Positions 26,386-34,562 of a stretch of 64,000 nucleotides of DNA are shown here, one piece after another. How positions within the stretch are numbered: position 1 is the stretch's first letter; every line of letters begins with the position of its first letter. This DNA comes from Streptomyces sp. DI166. Lineage in GTDB: Bacteria > Actinomycetota > Actinomycetes > Streptomycetales > Streptomycetaceae. Position numbers and translations under genes: made by a program. The stretch lies in NCBI RefSeq assembly GCF_900091315.1, contig NZ_FLSP01000024.1, positions 1-64,000 of the forward strand. Direction: 5' to 3'. A model generated the notes under the pieces. The model searched no databases. It worked only from the letters and a program-made list of their open reading frames with translations, and was not told the origin of the DNA.

Positions 26386-27636
26386 GTGAGTCTCCTGCCG
26401 GAGCTGCGCTACCCCACGGTGACCGAAGTCGTCTCGGCGGCCCGCGCGTTGGCGGCGGCCCGGCCGGGCCTGTGCACCCTGCGGCAGGTGGGTGTGTCGC
26501 GGGCGGGCCGTCCGCTGCACCTGCTGTCCGTGGGCCGCGCCCGGCCCGCCGTGCTGGTGGTCGCGGGCGCCCACGCCAATGAGCAGACCGGCGGCCCCAC
26601 CCTGCTCGCGCTGGCCGAACGGGTCGTGCACGAGCGGGCGTTGCGGGCCGACACCTCCTGGCACTTCCTGCTGTGCGCCGATCCCGACGGCACCAGCCTG
26701 CACGTCACTCCGGCGCCGCGCAGTCTGTTCGACTACCACCTGGGGTTCTTCCGGCCCGCGGGCCCGGAGCAGCCCGAGTGGTCGCCCGCGGTGCTCCCGC
26801 CGGACCGGCTGCCGCCCGAGACGGTCGCCCTCACGGGGGTCATCGACGAGGTGCGGCCCTACCTCCAGGCCAGCCTGCACGGAACCGATCTGGGCGGCAG
26901 CTGGGTGCAGTTGACCAAGGACGTGCCGGGGCTCGCCGAGCCGTTCGCCAAGTCGGCGGCGGAGCTGAACATCCCGGTGGAGACCGGCGCCTCGGACGCC
27001 GCGGGCTGGCCCGCGTCCGGCCCCGGTGTGCATGTGATGCCGGCACCGGGGGTGGAGGCCGCCTACCCGAGCATGCCGGACGACGCCCGCCACAGCACCT
27101 GGCACCACGTCCACCGCTACGGGGGTCTGACGGCGGTCGTGGAGGTCCCGATGTGGGCGAGCGACCTGGTCGACGACCCCGCACCGCACCCGGCGCCCGC
27201 GGCGGCCCTGCTGCGGCTCGCGGACCGCCTGATCCGGGACGCGTGCCAGGTGGAGCGTGTCCTCACGGAGTCCCTGCCCCGTCTGGAGGGCGTCGAGGGC
27301 CCTCTGCTGCGGGCCGTGCGCTGGGCGCTGGAGCTGGTCCCGGGGCTGGCGGCGGACTGGGCCCACACGCCCCCGGCGGACACCACACGCGCGTACATCG
27401 GCAGCGTGGACGCCTTCGGCCGCCGCCTGCCGCTGCGCTCGGCGGCGATGCTGCTCCGGGTGCTCCAGCAGAGGGGCGACCGCGCGGCCCCACGCCTGGA
27501 ACGCCTGGTGGCGACCTGGAGCAGCTCCTTCGAGCGCCGTTTCCGGGCCCGCTGGGTGCCCTTGGAGCACCAGGTCGAGCACCAGTCCCGGACGGTGGTG
27601 GCGGCGGCGCTGCACGCGCGTGACAGGGCGATGTGA
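26386..27636 (+). CDS. M14-family zinc carboxypeptidase (paralogue 1)
   Basis: 416 aa from a GTG at 26386; another GTG lies at 26377 and the frame is open to 26269. This start is chosen by alignment with the paralogue at 28138-29481. Zinc ligands are H63 and E66 in GAHANEQTGG and H165 in ASLHGTDLGG; the catalytic-Glu region is VVEVPMW. No signal peptide is seen, so it may be cytoplasmic despite belonging to a peptidase family that often trims peptides or cell-wall fragments. Its paralogue lies on the opposite strand 0.5 kb away. Confidence 0.8.
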   Translation: MSLLPELRYPTVTEVVSAARALAAARPGLCTLRQVGVSRAGRPLHLLSVGRARPAVLVVAGAHANEQTGGPTLLALAERVVHERALRADTSWHFLLCADPDGTSLHVTPAPRSLFDYHLGFFRPAGPEQPEWSPAVLPPDRLPPETVALTGVIDEVRPYLQASLHGTDLGGSWVQLTKDVPGLAEPFAKSAAELNIPVETGASDAAGWPASGPGVHVMPAPGVEAAYPSMPDDARHSTWHHVHRYGGLTAVVEVPMWASDLVDDPAPHPAPAAALLRLADRLIRDACQVERVLTESLPRLEGVEGPLLRAVRWALELVPGLAADWAHTPPADTTRAYIGSVDAFGRRLPLRSAAMLLRVLQQRGDRAAPRLERLVATWSSSFERRFRARWVPLEHQVEHQSRTVVAAALHARDRAM

Positions 27637-27673
27637 GCCACGCGCGCGTGCGCCGCCGCCCGGCGGGCGGTGC

Positions 27674-28141
27674 TCAGTCCGCCAGGCCCGGCAGCGTCTC
27701 GTCGGTCTCGTCGAGCTGGTCGCTGTCCAGGGCGAACACCGATCCCGTAGTGGCCTGCAGCTGGCAGGTGTTGGCGAAGGTGTGCTCGTAGGAGACCGCG
27801 CGGCCGTCCCACTGGCCGGTCGCCCTGGCTGTCACCGGGGCGTAGATCATCGGGCAGACGGCGTTCAGGGGCCTCATCGCGGCGATGTCGCCCTTGACGG
27901 AGGCCAGTTGTCCGCACGCCTCGGCCGCGTGCCGATGGCCCTGCGGCGGGTCGCACATCAGGAGGGTGCCGCGGGTGTCGCTGGACGCGGAGTCGCCGGT
28001 GGTGAGGCTGAGGCGGAGCCAGTTGCCGGGCAGGTCCGCGGGCTCGGCGGCCCGTACCGGGGCGGTCGCGAGGGTGAGGAGCGCGGCGGATGCCAGCAGG
28101 GCGCCGGCCCGTCCCGCCCGCACGGTCGTGGAGTGTGTCAT
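27674..28141 (-). CDS. SSI-family (I16) subtilisin inhibitor-like secreted protein
   Basis: 155 aa. A signal peptide (LLASAALLTLATAPVRAAEP) precedes a domain matching Streptomyces subtilisin inhibitor: four Cys (63, 76, 96, 126) in the two-disulphide pattern and the reactive loop CPMIYAP with P1 Met98 and P1' Ile99. The end is SYEHTFANTCQLQATTGSVFAL. It differs from SSI by a roughly 17-residue acidic tail after VFAL. The ATG overlaps the stop of the upstream M14 gene, so translation is coupled. Targets are extracellular subtilases; the S8 protease at 48904 is one candidate. Confidence 0.85.
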   Translation of the reverse strand: MTHSTTVRAGRAGALLASAALLTLATAPVRAAEPADLPGNWLRLSLTTGDSASSDTRGTLLMCDPPQGHRHAAEACGQLASVKGDIAAMRPLNAVCPMIYAPVTARATGQWDGRAVSYEHTFANTCQLQATTGSVFALDSDQLDETDETLPGLAD

Positions 28142-29481
28142 TCCCGGTGCATCGGCACCGCGGCCTCGGATCCCCACCCCGGCTCACCCGAACGGGAACA
28201 CGCGCCCGCGTGCCGCGCGGCGAGGTCGAAGGCGGCGAGCACCACACGGGACTGGTACTCGACCTGGCGCGCCACCGGGATCCAGCGCGCCCCGCAGCCG
28301 TCTCGGTAGTCGGCGCACCACAGGTCGATGAGCCGGTCCAGTTCCGGCAGGACCCCGGCCGGGTCGCTGCCCGCGCGGGAGACGAGCTGGTGCAGCAGTC
28401 CGGCGGTGCGCAGCGCGAGCCGCCGCCCGGCGATGCGCAGGGTGGCGAGGTGGGCGGTGCTGAGGGCGGGCAGCGGCTGGGCGTCGACGGTGACGATGTC
28501 GGGGTCCCAGGCGTCGGCGAGTCCGGGGCAGACCAGTAAATAGTCGTCCACCGGGGCGAGCAGCCGCTCCGTGTCGGCAGTGGCGGGCAGCCGGTGGCGG
28601 GTGCGGGCGAGGAGCCGGGCCAGCAGGCGGGAGTCCTGGCGCAGGGCGCGGCTGACGGTGCGCAGGACGGCGGCCGCGTCGGCCGGGACGGTGTCGTCCT
28701 CCACGGCGGCCACGCCCCACATGGGCGCCTCCACGACGGCCGTCACGGTGCCGTACCGGTAGGGGTGGTACCAGGTGGACTCCACGGCCGCCTCGGTGAT
28801 GGCGGCGGCGAGGTCGCCGCGGCGCGGCGGCGGGATGCGGTAGACGGCGGGGCCGATCCGCGGCCAGTACAGGGTGTCGTAGGGGCCGAACTCGCGTGGG
28901 ATGCCGAGGCGGGCCGCGGTGTGCGCGAGGCGGCGCGGGAAGCCCGGCAGTTCGTGGGTGAGTTCGACGAAGCCGCCGCCGACGTCGACGCCGTGCAGGG
29001 AGCACTGCAGGAAGGGGCGCAGTTCGTCCTGGAGGGCGAGCAGGGTGCGGGTCTCGGGCAGCGCGGCGTGGTCGGCGCCGTCCGGGAGCCATTCGGGCTG
29101 TTCCAGGAAGCCGGGGCGGAAGAAGTTCCGGAAGTAGCGGCCGAGGGTGTACGGGCCTTGCAGCCAGCCCTCGTTGCGGCGCAGTCCGTCGGGGTCGAGG
29201 CAGAGCAGCAGGTTCCAGGTGGCGTCCTGCTGGCGGCGCGGGTCGGCCAGGACGCGCTCGGCGAGCCGGAGGGCGGTGGCGCCGCCGACGGGTTCGTTGG
29301 CGTGCGGGCCCGCGACGACGAGGGCCTGGCGGCTGCCGTGGCCCACGGAGAGGAGCCAGAGGGGGTTGCCCGCGCGGGAGGTCCCGGCGCGCCGGAGCCG
29401 GGCCTGCGAGGGGTGGCGGGTGACGAGTGCGGCCGCCCGGGCGCCGAGTTCGTCGACGGTCGGGTAGCGGAGAAGTGGCAA
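28138..29481 (-). CDS. M14-family zinc carboxypeptidase (paralogue 2), contains TTA codon
   Basis: 447 aa from a TTG at 29481 with GGAGGTG 9 bases upstream. Zinc ligands are H60 and E63 in GPHANEPVGG and H163 in SLHGVDVGG; VVEAPMW (E251) is the catalytic region. Codon 315 (Leu in DDYLLVC) is TTA (28539-28537), so translation should need the bldA tRNA and so favour late growth. The stop overlaps the ATG of the SSI-like gene. No signal peptide is evident. It is a diverged inverted paralogue of the gene at 26386. Confidence 0.85.
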   Translation of the reverse strand: MPLLRYPTVDELGARAAALVTRHPSQARLRRAGTSRAGNPLWLLSVGHGSRQALVVAGPHANEPVGGATALRLAERVLADPRRQQDATWNLLLCLDPDGLRRNEGWLQGPYTLGRYFRNFFRPGFLEQPEWLPDGADHAALPETRTLLALQDELRPFLQCSLHGVDVGGGFVELTHELPGFPRRLAHTAARLGIPREFGPYDTLYWPRIGPAVYRIPPPRRGDLAAAITEAAVESTWYHPYRYGTVTAVVEAPMWGVAAVEDDTVPADAAAVLRTVSRALRQDSRLLARLLARTRHRLPATADTERLLAPVDDYLLVCPGLADAWDPDIVTVDAQPLPALSTAHLATLRIAGRRLALRTAGLLHQLVSRAGSDPAGVLPELDRLIDLWCADYRDGCGARWIPVARQVEYQSRVVLAAFDLAARHAGACSRSGEPGWGSEAAVPMHRE

Positions 29482-29625
29482 CAGGGCGCACCTCCGCGAG
29501 CCGGTGCCGTCGGTTCACTTGATGTACACGGGGTAAGCACAGTCAGTCACGAAGAGCGGGTGTACGTCAACACCCGCGCATGTAAAGGCAGTCATCCACC
29601 TCGCCCGGTAAAGCCCAGGCCAGAG

Positions 29626-29641
29626 CTAAGGTGCGGCTTAG
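29626..29641. promoter_or_regulatory. Small inverted repeat in the intergenic gap
   Basis: CTAAG GTGCGG CTTAG, between the M14 gene start and the end of the FHA gene. It could be a terminator remnant or an operator; nearby TTGACG on the minus strand lacks a good -10. Confidence 0.3.
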
Positions 29642-29658
29642 TGGAGGGCCCGGTCCGC

Positions 29659-30210
29659 TCAGTTCGCGGAGAGCCGGAACGCCATCTGCCCGAAGCCCAC
29701 CTGGTCCCCCTCGCGGACCACGGCGGCGCCGATGACCCGGCGGCCGTTGACCGTCGTGCCGTTGGTCGAACCGAGGTCCCGCAGCACCCACATGCCGCCC
29801 TGCCGGGACAGCTCGGCGTGCACCCGGGAGACCGTCTCGTGGGTCAGCCGCAGTCCGTTGGCGGGGTCCCGGCCGATCCGCAGCGCACGGTCACTGCCGG
29901 GGTGCGGCAGCAGCAGCTTCGGCAGCCGCTCGGCCCGCCAGGCGCTGCGCAGCCGTACGCCGAACCCGGAGACGGCCTCGACGGTGCCGAACACCAGCCG
30001 GGACAGCCGGCTCTCCTGGGGGAGGTCGGCGGTGAGGGCGGCCAGCTCGTCGGAGCGGCGGGCGGCGAGGGCCAGTTCCATGCGCCGGATGAACGTGTCG
30101 TGCGAGAGCCGGCCCATGGCGACGCCGTCCCGCAGCACCTTCAGCGCATGGTCGCGCTCCGCGTCGGAGAGCCGCGCGGGGTACGTGTTGAACTCGAAGG
30201 ACGACGTCAC
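29659..30210 (-). CDS. DUF1707-FHA domain protein
   Basis: 183 aa. The N-terminal DUF1707 has LSDAERDHALKVLRDGVAMG (about 15-34) and continues to ALTADLP. A short linker leads to a C-terminal FHA domain with RIGRDPANGLRL, TVSRVHAEL and DLGSTNGTTVNG, the canonical phosphothreonine-binding residues. FHA proteins read Ser/Thr kinase signals. DUF1707 is common in actinobacterial membrane-associated or regulatory proteins. No transmembrane helix. Divergent from treZ; a link to trehalose metabolism is not shown. Confidence 0.9.
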   Translation of the reverse strand: MTSSFEFNTYPARLSDAERDHALKVLRDGVAMGRLSHDTFIRRMELALAARRSDELAALTADLPQESRLSRLVFGTVEAVSGFGVRLRSAWRAERLPKLLLPHPGSDRALRIGRDPANGLRLTHETVSRVHAELSRQGGMWVLRDLGSTNGTTVNGRRVIGAAVVREGDQVGFGQMAFRLSAN

Positions 30211-30383
30211 GCTGGTGATTGTCGGTCAGCGGGGGCGGGGTGTCCAGAAATCGAGGAAACCGTAGCCAGGTGCGTACATCCGGCGACACCTGCGGCAAAA
30301 GGGCTGATGCCGACGCGGATTGATCTCGTTTGAAGCACCATGGACGGGCTACATCACGGTGAGCAGACGAAGGGGAACCGTCC

Positions 30384-32129
30384 GTGCAGTTCGAGGTGTG
30401 GGCACCGCAGGCCGACCGTGTCACGCTCCATCACGGGGACGCCACGCGCGCGTTGGAGCGCGATCCGGAGCGGGAGGGCTGGTGGCAGGGGGAGGCGGAG
30501 GCCGAGGACGGCACCCGGTACGGGTTCGCGCTGGACGACGGACCCGTCCTGCCCGACCCGCGCTCGCGCCGCCAGCCGGACGGCCCCGACGGGCTCAGCG
30601 CGGTCGTGGACCACGGCGCGTACACCTGGCGCGCCGACTGGGCGGGCCGCCCGCTGCCGGGGGCGGTCCTGTACGAGCTGCACGTGGGCACGTACACCCG
30701 CGAGGGGACGCTGGACGCGGCCGCCGAGCGACTCCGGCACCTGGTCGAAATGGGCGTCACGCACGTCGAGTTGATGCCGGTGTGTCCCTTTCCCGGCCGG
30801 CACGGGTGGGGGTACGAGGGGGTCTCGCTGTGGGCGGTGCACGAGCCGTACGGCGGGCCCGCGGCGCTGAAGCGCTTCGTCGACCGGGCGCACGAACTCG
30901 GGCTCGGGGTCGTGCTGGACGTCGTGCACAACCACCTCGGCCCGTCCGGCAACTACCTGCCCGCCTTCGGGCCGTACTTCACCGAGACCCACCACACGCC
31001 GTGGGGCGCCGCCGTCAACCTGGACGCGCCCGGCTCCGACGAGGTGCGCGCCTACCTCGCCGGCAGCGCGCTGGCCTGGCTGCGGGACTACCGGATCGAC
31101 GGGCTCCGGCTGGACGCGGTGCACGCACTGCGTGACACGCGCGCGTGCCACTTCCTGGAGGAGCTGTCGGCCGCGGTGGACGCCCTCGCCGCCGAAACGG
31201 GCCGCCCGCTGTTCCTGATCGCCGAGTCGGACCTGAACGACCCGCGGATCATCACCCCGCGCGCGGAGGGCGGACTCGGGCTCCAGGCCCAGTGGAACGA
31301 CGACTTCCACCACGCCCTGCACACCGCGCTGACCGGCGAGTCCCAGGGCTACTACGCCGACTTCGGGCGCGCCCCGCTGGCCGCCGTCGCCAAGACGCTC
31401 ACCGGCGGCTACTTCCACGACGGCACGTACTCCAGCTTTCGGGGCAGGCACCACGGGCGGCCGCTGGACCGCTCCCGGGTGGCCGGGCACCGGCTGCTGG
31501 GCTACAGCCAGACCCACGACCAGGTCGGCAACCGCGCCCAGGGCGACCGGCTCTCCGCCGCCCTCTCCCCCGGCCTGCTGGCCTGCGCGGCGACGCTGGT
31601 CCTGACGGCGCCCTTCACGCCGATGCTGTTCATGGGCGAGGAGTGGGCGGCGGGCACGCCCTGGCAGTTCTTCACCGACCACACCGACCCCGAGCTGGCG
31701 GAGGCGGTACGGCGGGGCAGGCGCCGGGAGTTCGCCGCGCACGGCTGGGCCGAGGAGGACGTGCCCGACCCGCAGGACCCGGCGACCCGGGACCGCTCCT
31801 GCCTGGACTGGTCGGAGCCGGAACGCGAGCCCCACGCGCGCGTGCTCGACTGGTACCGGCGTCTGATCGCCCTGCGCCACGAGCAGCCCGATCTGACCGA
31901 CCCCGACCTCGCCGACACCAAGGTCGCCTTCGACGAGCGGCACCGCTGGCTGGCGTTCCGGCGCGGTGACGTCCGGGTGGCCGTCAACCTCGGCAAGGAC
32001 CCCGCGCAGATCCCGCTGGGGCCCCGGCACGCGCGCGTGCTGGCCGCGTGGGAGCCGGTGGAGGTGCCGGGGCAGGACGGCGTGCTGCACCTGCCCGGGG
32101 AGTCGGGTGTGGTGCTGCTCCAGGATTGA
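30384..32129 (+). CDS. treZ: Maltooligosyltrehalose trehalohydrolase TreZ
   Basis: 581 aa from the GTG at 30384, preceded by GAAGGGGAA. An N-terminal beta domain (QFEVWAPQADRVTLHHGD) precedes a GH13 barrel with DVVHNHLGPSGNY, the nucleophile in GLRLDAVHAL, the acid in LIAESDLNDPR and QTHDQVGNRAQG. It hydrolyses maltooligosyltrehalose from TreY to free trehalose. The stop codon lies in GATTGACTTCC, at the end of the tnpB element, so the last codons abut the insertion; length is normal for the family. Confidence 0.92.
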   Translation: MQFEVWAPQADRVTLHHGDATRALERDPEREGWWQGEAEAEDGTRYGFALDDGPVLPDPRSRRQPDGPDGLSAVVDHGAYTWRADWAGRPLPGAVLYELHVGTYTREGTLDAAAERLRHLVEMGVTHVELMPVCPFPGRHGWGYEGVSLWAVHEPYGGPAALKRFVDRAHELGLGVVLDVVHNHLGPSGNYLPAFGPYFTETHHTPWGAAVNLDAPGSDEVRAYLAGSALAWLRDYRIDGLRLDAVHALRDTRACHFLEELSAAVDALAAETGRPLFLIAESDLNDPRIITPRAEGGLGLQAQWNDDFHHALHTALTGESQGYYADFGRAPLAAVAKTLTGGYFHDGTYSSFRGRHHGRPLDRSRVAGHRLLGYSQTHDQVGNRAQGDRLSAALSPGLLACAATLVLTAPFTPMLFMGEEWAAGTPWQFFTDHTDPELAEAVRRGRRREFAAHGWAEEDVPDPQDPATRDRSCLDWSEPEREPHARVLDWYRRLIALRHEQPDLTDPDLADTKVAFDERHRWLAFRRGDVRVAVNLGKDPAQIPLGPRHARVLAAWEPVEVPGQDGVLHLPGESGVVLLQD

Positions 32130-32330
32130 CTTCCTCCCCGGCCTAAAGGCGGGGGATTCCAGCGGTCGCCCGCTGGGTTTCCTGCTTCACCGACGACCGC
32201 CCCGTCCGGGAGGACTCCCGGTGAGGTCTTACACCGTCTCCACAAGCAGACGCCGCCAGCCCGGCGGCCAGGATGTTGCGTGCCGCGTTCACATCGCGGT
32301 CATGCACCACGCCGCAGTCGCACGTCCACT
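32130..32330 (-). ncRNA. Predicted omega RNA region of tnpB
   Basis: Inferred from the family: the guide RNA scaffold spans the 3' end of tnpB and the right-end hairpin. The guide itself would then be taken from flanking DNA, here the antisense of the last bases of treZ (below 32130). The 5' limit is a guess. Confidence 0.4.
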
Positions 32331-33351
32331 CGCGGACGTTCAGCGGCATCCTCGCCGCGACCGTGCCACAGGCCCCGCACAGCTTGCTGGACGGGAACCA
32401 GCGGTCGGTCACGACGAGTTCGCGCCCGTACCAGGCGCACTTGTACTCCAGCATGGAGCGCAGGTCCGTCCAGGTCGCGTCCGAGATGGCGCGCGCGAGG
32501 CGGCCGTTCTTCAGCAGGTTGCGGACGGTCAGGTCCTCGATCACGACCGTTTGGTTCTCACGGACGAGCCGAGTGGACAGCTTGTGCAGGAAGTCGCGGC
32601 GCCGGTCGGCGATCCGGGCATGGACCCTGGCGACCCTGCGTCGGGCCTTCTCGCGGTTCGCCGAGCCCTTCGCCTTCCGCGACAGCTCCCGCTGCGCGCG
32701 GGCGAGGCGGGCGCGATCCCGCCGCTCGTGCCGGGGGTTGGCGATCTTCTCTCCGGTGGACAGGGTCACCAGGGAGGTGATCCCGGCGTCGATGCCGACC
32801 GCCGCCGTGGTGGCAGGCGCGGGGGTAATGGTGTCCTCGCAGAGCAGGGAGACGAACCAGCGGCCGGCCGCATCACGCGACACGGTCGCCGTGGTGGGCA
32901 CCGCACCTTCGGGGAGCGGACGCGACCAGCGGATGTCCAGCGGCTCCGTCATCTTCGCCAGGGTCAGCTCCCCGTCGCGCCACTTGAACGCGGAGCGGGT
33001 GTACTCGGCCGACGCGCGGGACTTCTTCCGCGACTTGAACCGGGGGTACTTCGCCCGCTTGGCGAAGAAGTTCCCGAACGCCGTCTGAAGATGGCGCAGC
33101 GCCTGCTGGAGCGGGACCGAGGACACCTCCGTCAGGAAGGCGAGATCTTCGGTCTTCTTCCACTCCGTCAGCGCGGCCGAGGACTGCACGTAGGAGATCC
33201 GGCGCTGCTCGCCGTACCAAGCGCGCGTGCGCTCCTCCAGCGCCTTGTTGTAGACGAGGCGGACGCAGCCGAACGTGCGCGACAGCTCCGCTGCCTGCTC
33301 GTCCGTTGGGTAAATGCGGTACTTGAAAGCCCGCTTGACCTGCTGCGTCAT
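32143..33351 (-). CDS. tnpB: TnpB RNA-guided endonuclease
   Basis: 402 aa. The N-terminal HTH-like part starts MTQQVKRAFKYRIYPTDEQ. The split RuvC is complete: D188 in GIDAGITSL, E272 in VVIEDLTVRN and D353 in DRDVNAARN. A zinc finger has C325, C328, C344 and C346. TnpB uses an omega RNA encoded at the 3' end of its own gene to cut DNA. Here the coding region runs into the right-end hairpin, with the stop TAG inside it. The intact catalytic residues imply a functional nuclease. Confidence 0.9.
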   Translation of the reverse strand: MTQQVKRAFKYRIYPTDEQAAELSRTFGCVRLVYNKALEERTRAWYGEQRRISYVQSSAALTEWKKTEDLAFLTEVSSVPLQQALRHLQTAFGNFFAKRAKYPRFKSRKKSRASAEYTRSAFKWRDGELTLAKMTEPLDIRWSRPLPEGAVPTTATVSRDAAGRWFVSLLCEDTITPAPATTAAVGIDAGITSLVTLSTGEKIANPRHERRDRARLARAQRELSRKAKGSANREKARRRVARVHARIADRRRDFLHKLSTRLVRENQTVVIEDLTVRNLLKNGRLARAISDATWTDLRSMLEYKCAWYGRELVVTDRWFPSSKLCGACGTVAARMPLNVREWTCDCGVVHDRDVNAARNILAAGLAASACGDGVRPHRESSRTGRSSVKQETQRATAGIPRL

Positions 33352-33471
33352 TCCTCACATTGAATCAGCTTCCGTGTGAGAGGCGGCTGTTGGCCGGTGG
33401 TCGGAGGACGCCGGTCCGCCCTGGCGGCGAACCGGCTTTCCCTGCCCTGCTCCGCAGGAGCTTCGTTTCCT

Positions 33472-33491
33472 CCCCCGGCTGAAGCCGGGGG
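33472..33491. terminator. Strong hairpin upstream of tnpB (element end or relic)
   Basis: CCCCCGGCT GA AGCCGGGGG, a perfect 9-bp stem. On the minus strand it is followed by AGGAAACG, much like the right end of the element, so it may be a left end or the remnant of another tnpB element. It may also stop transcription from the phosphotransferase gene. Confidence 0.5.
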
Positions 33492-33519
33492 TATCCACGA
33501 AGGAAGAGCCCGATGAGCC

Positions 33520-34467
33520 TCAGGGGCCCTCGTCCGGGTCGTCGTCCTCGCGGAGTTCCGTGACCCGCTCCAGCAGGATCGCCTCCCAGGCCAGTTCGAG
33601 CCGCCGGCGCAGCTCCGGCAGGGGGGTGCGGCCGGGCCTGTCGAGGGCCTCGGCGAGATGGATCACGGTGTCGCAGCGGGCCAGCCACAGGCCGCGCAGA
33701 CACGGGCGGGCGCCGTAGCCCGCCAGGGTGGCGGCGCGCACGGCGGCCGGGGAGCCGACCGCGCGGGCGAGACCGGCGATGTCCTCGGCGGGGTCGCCGA
33801 CCACCGCGTCGGTCCAGCCGAGGACCCCGCGCACCCGTCCGTCGGCGCTCACCACGAGGTGCTCGCCGGTCAGCCCGTGGTGGACGAGGACGGCGGTGCC
33901 GGGCTGGGCGGCGAGCTGCACCGCGGCCGGCGGGGTGAGCTGGTGCAGCCGGGCCGGGTCGAACTCGTCGGCCTCGGCGAGGCGGGCGGCGGCGCGTTCG
34001 GCGGCCCGGCGCAGCGCCTCCAGGGAGCGCGGGCCGGTGCGCGGCACGCCGATCGCCTCGGCCTGCCGTACGGACACCTCGCGCAGCCCCGTGAGCAGTC
34101 CCGCGAGGTCGGCCTCTCCGACGGCGGACACGTCGTGCACCTCGGCCGAGCCGCCGGGCAGCTTGGTGTCCAGGGTGTAGGCGAGACCGGGCGCCCACTC
34201 GCCGTGCGCGACGCTGGTGGGCACCGCGACCGGCAGGTGCGGCCGGACCAGGTCGCGCAGGCGCATCTCGCGGCGCTGGCGGACGGTGCCGTCCCGGTCG
34301 GGGGCGAGGCGCAGCACATGGCGGGCGCCGACCCACCAGGTGACGGCCTCGTCGCCGGGCGCGACGGGCCGGACCTCGGGTCCCGCGGTGTCGTCCGCGC
34401 CGTCCTTGAGCAGGGAACGGACCAGTCTGCGGACCGTGTCCGCGGTGGGTGTCGGTGCCTGGGTCAT
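33520..34467 (-). CDS. APH-fold protein lacking canonical catalytic residues
   Basis: 315 aa from the ATG at 34467. The fold follows aminoglycoside phosphotransferases (WLARCDTVIHLAEAL end, GVLGWTDAVVGDPAEDIAGL). However, the catalytic loop reads HHGLTGEHL: Asp is replaced by Leu199 and Asn by His203. The nucleotide-binding Lys position reads HVLRLAPD. It is therefore probably not a normal kinase and may bind nucleotide or act as a scaffold. There is no Shine-Dalgarno at its own ATG; it follows the M24 peptidase gene and a small leader frame whose stop overlaps this ATG. Confidence 0.75.
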   Translation of the reverse strand: MTQAPTPTADTVRRLVRSLLKDGADDTAGPEVRPVAPGDEAVTWWVGARHVLRLAPDRDGTVRQRREMRLRDLVRPHLPVAVPTSVAHGEWAPGLAYTLDTKLPGGSAEVHDVSAVGEADLAGLLTGLREVSVRQAEAIGVPRTGPRSLEALRRAAERAAARLAEADEFDPARLHQLTPPAAVQLAAQPGTAVLVHHGLTGEHLVVSADGRVRGVLGWTDAVVGDPAEDIAGLARAVGSPAAVRAATLAGYGARPCLRGLWLARCDTVIHLAEALDRPGRTPLPELRRRLELAWEAILLERVTELREDDDPDEGP

Positions 34468-34553
34468 GGTCGCGCCGTTGTCACTAGAGCCGGTGTTGCT
34501 GAAGCCGTTGTCACTGAAGCCGGCGCCCGGAGGAGGGGCCGGAACCGCTGCAA
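34464..34553 (-). CDS. Possible 29-aa leader peptide (TTG start)
   Basis: A TTG at 34553 sits 4 bases after a perfect AGGAGG that overlaps the M24 stop. The frame reads MQRFRPLLRAPASVTTASAT and then nine more residues, ending TGA inside the ATG of the phosphotransferase gene (ATGA). It would pass ribosomes to a gene lacking its own binding site. It contains two GCTTCAGTGACAACGG-like repeat units. Real translation is unproven. Confidence 0.35.
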   Translation of the reverse strand: MQRFRPLLRAPASVTTASATPALVTTARP

Positions 34554-34562
34554 TTGTCCTCC

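Larger units (their letters stand above)
32130..33500 (-). mobile_element. IS200/IS605-type element carrying tnpB only
   Basis: It consists of a single tnpB gene with a hairpin-bearing terminus. The right end (3' of tnpB) has an imperfect stem at 32135-32155 and reads GGGGAGGAAGTCAA outward on the minus strand, typical of IS605-group ends. Upstream, hairpins at 33449-33461 and 33472-33491 lie near the presumed left end. No TnpA transposase is present, so it is non-autonomous unless helped in trans. The left boundary is uncertain. Confidence 0.65.

Noticed and set aside
23922..32039. Five exact copies of CACGCGCGCGTG (23922, 27639, 31136, 31833, 32028)
   Set aside because: Three of the five encode His-Ala-Arg-Val in frame with the preferred codons, so composition explains them; no spacing or orientation pattern.
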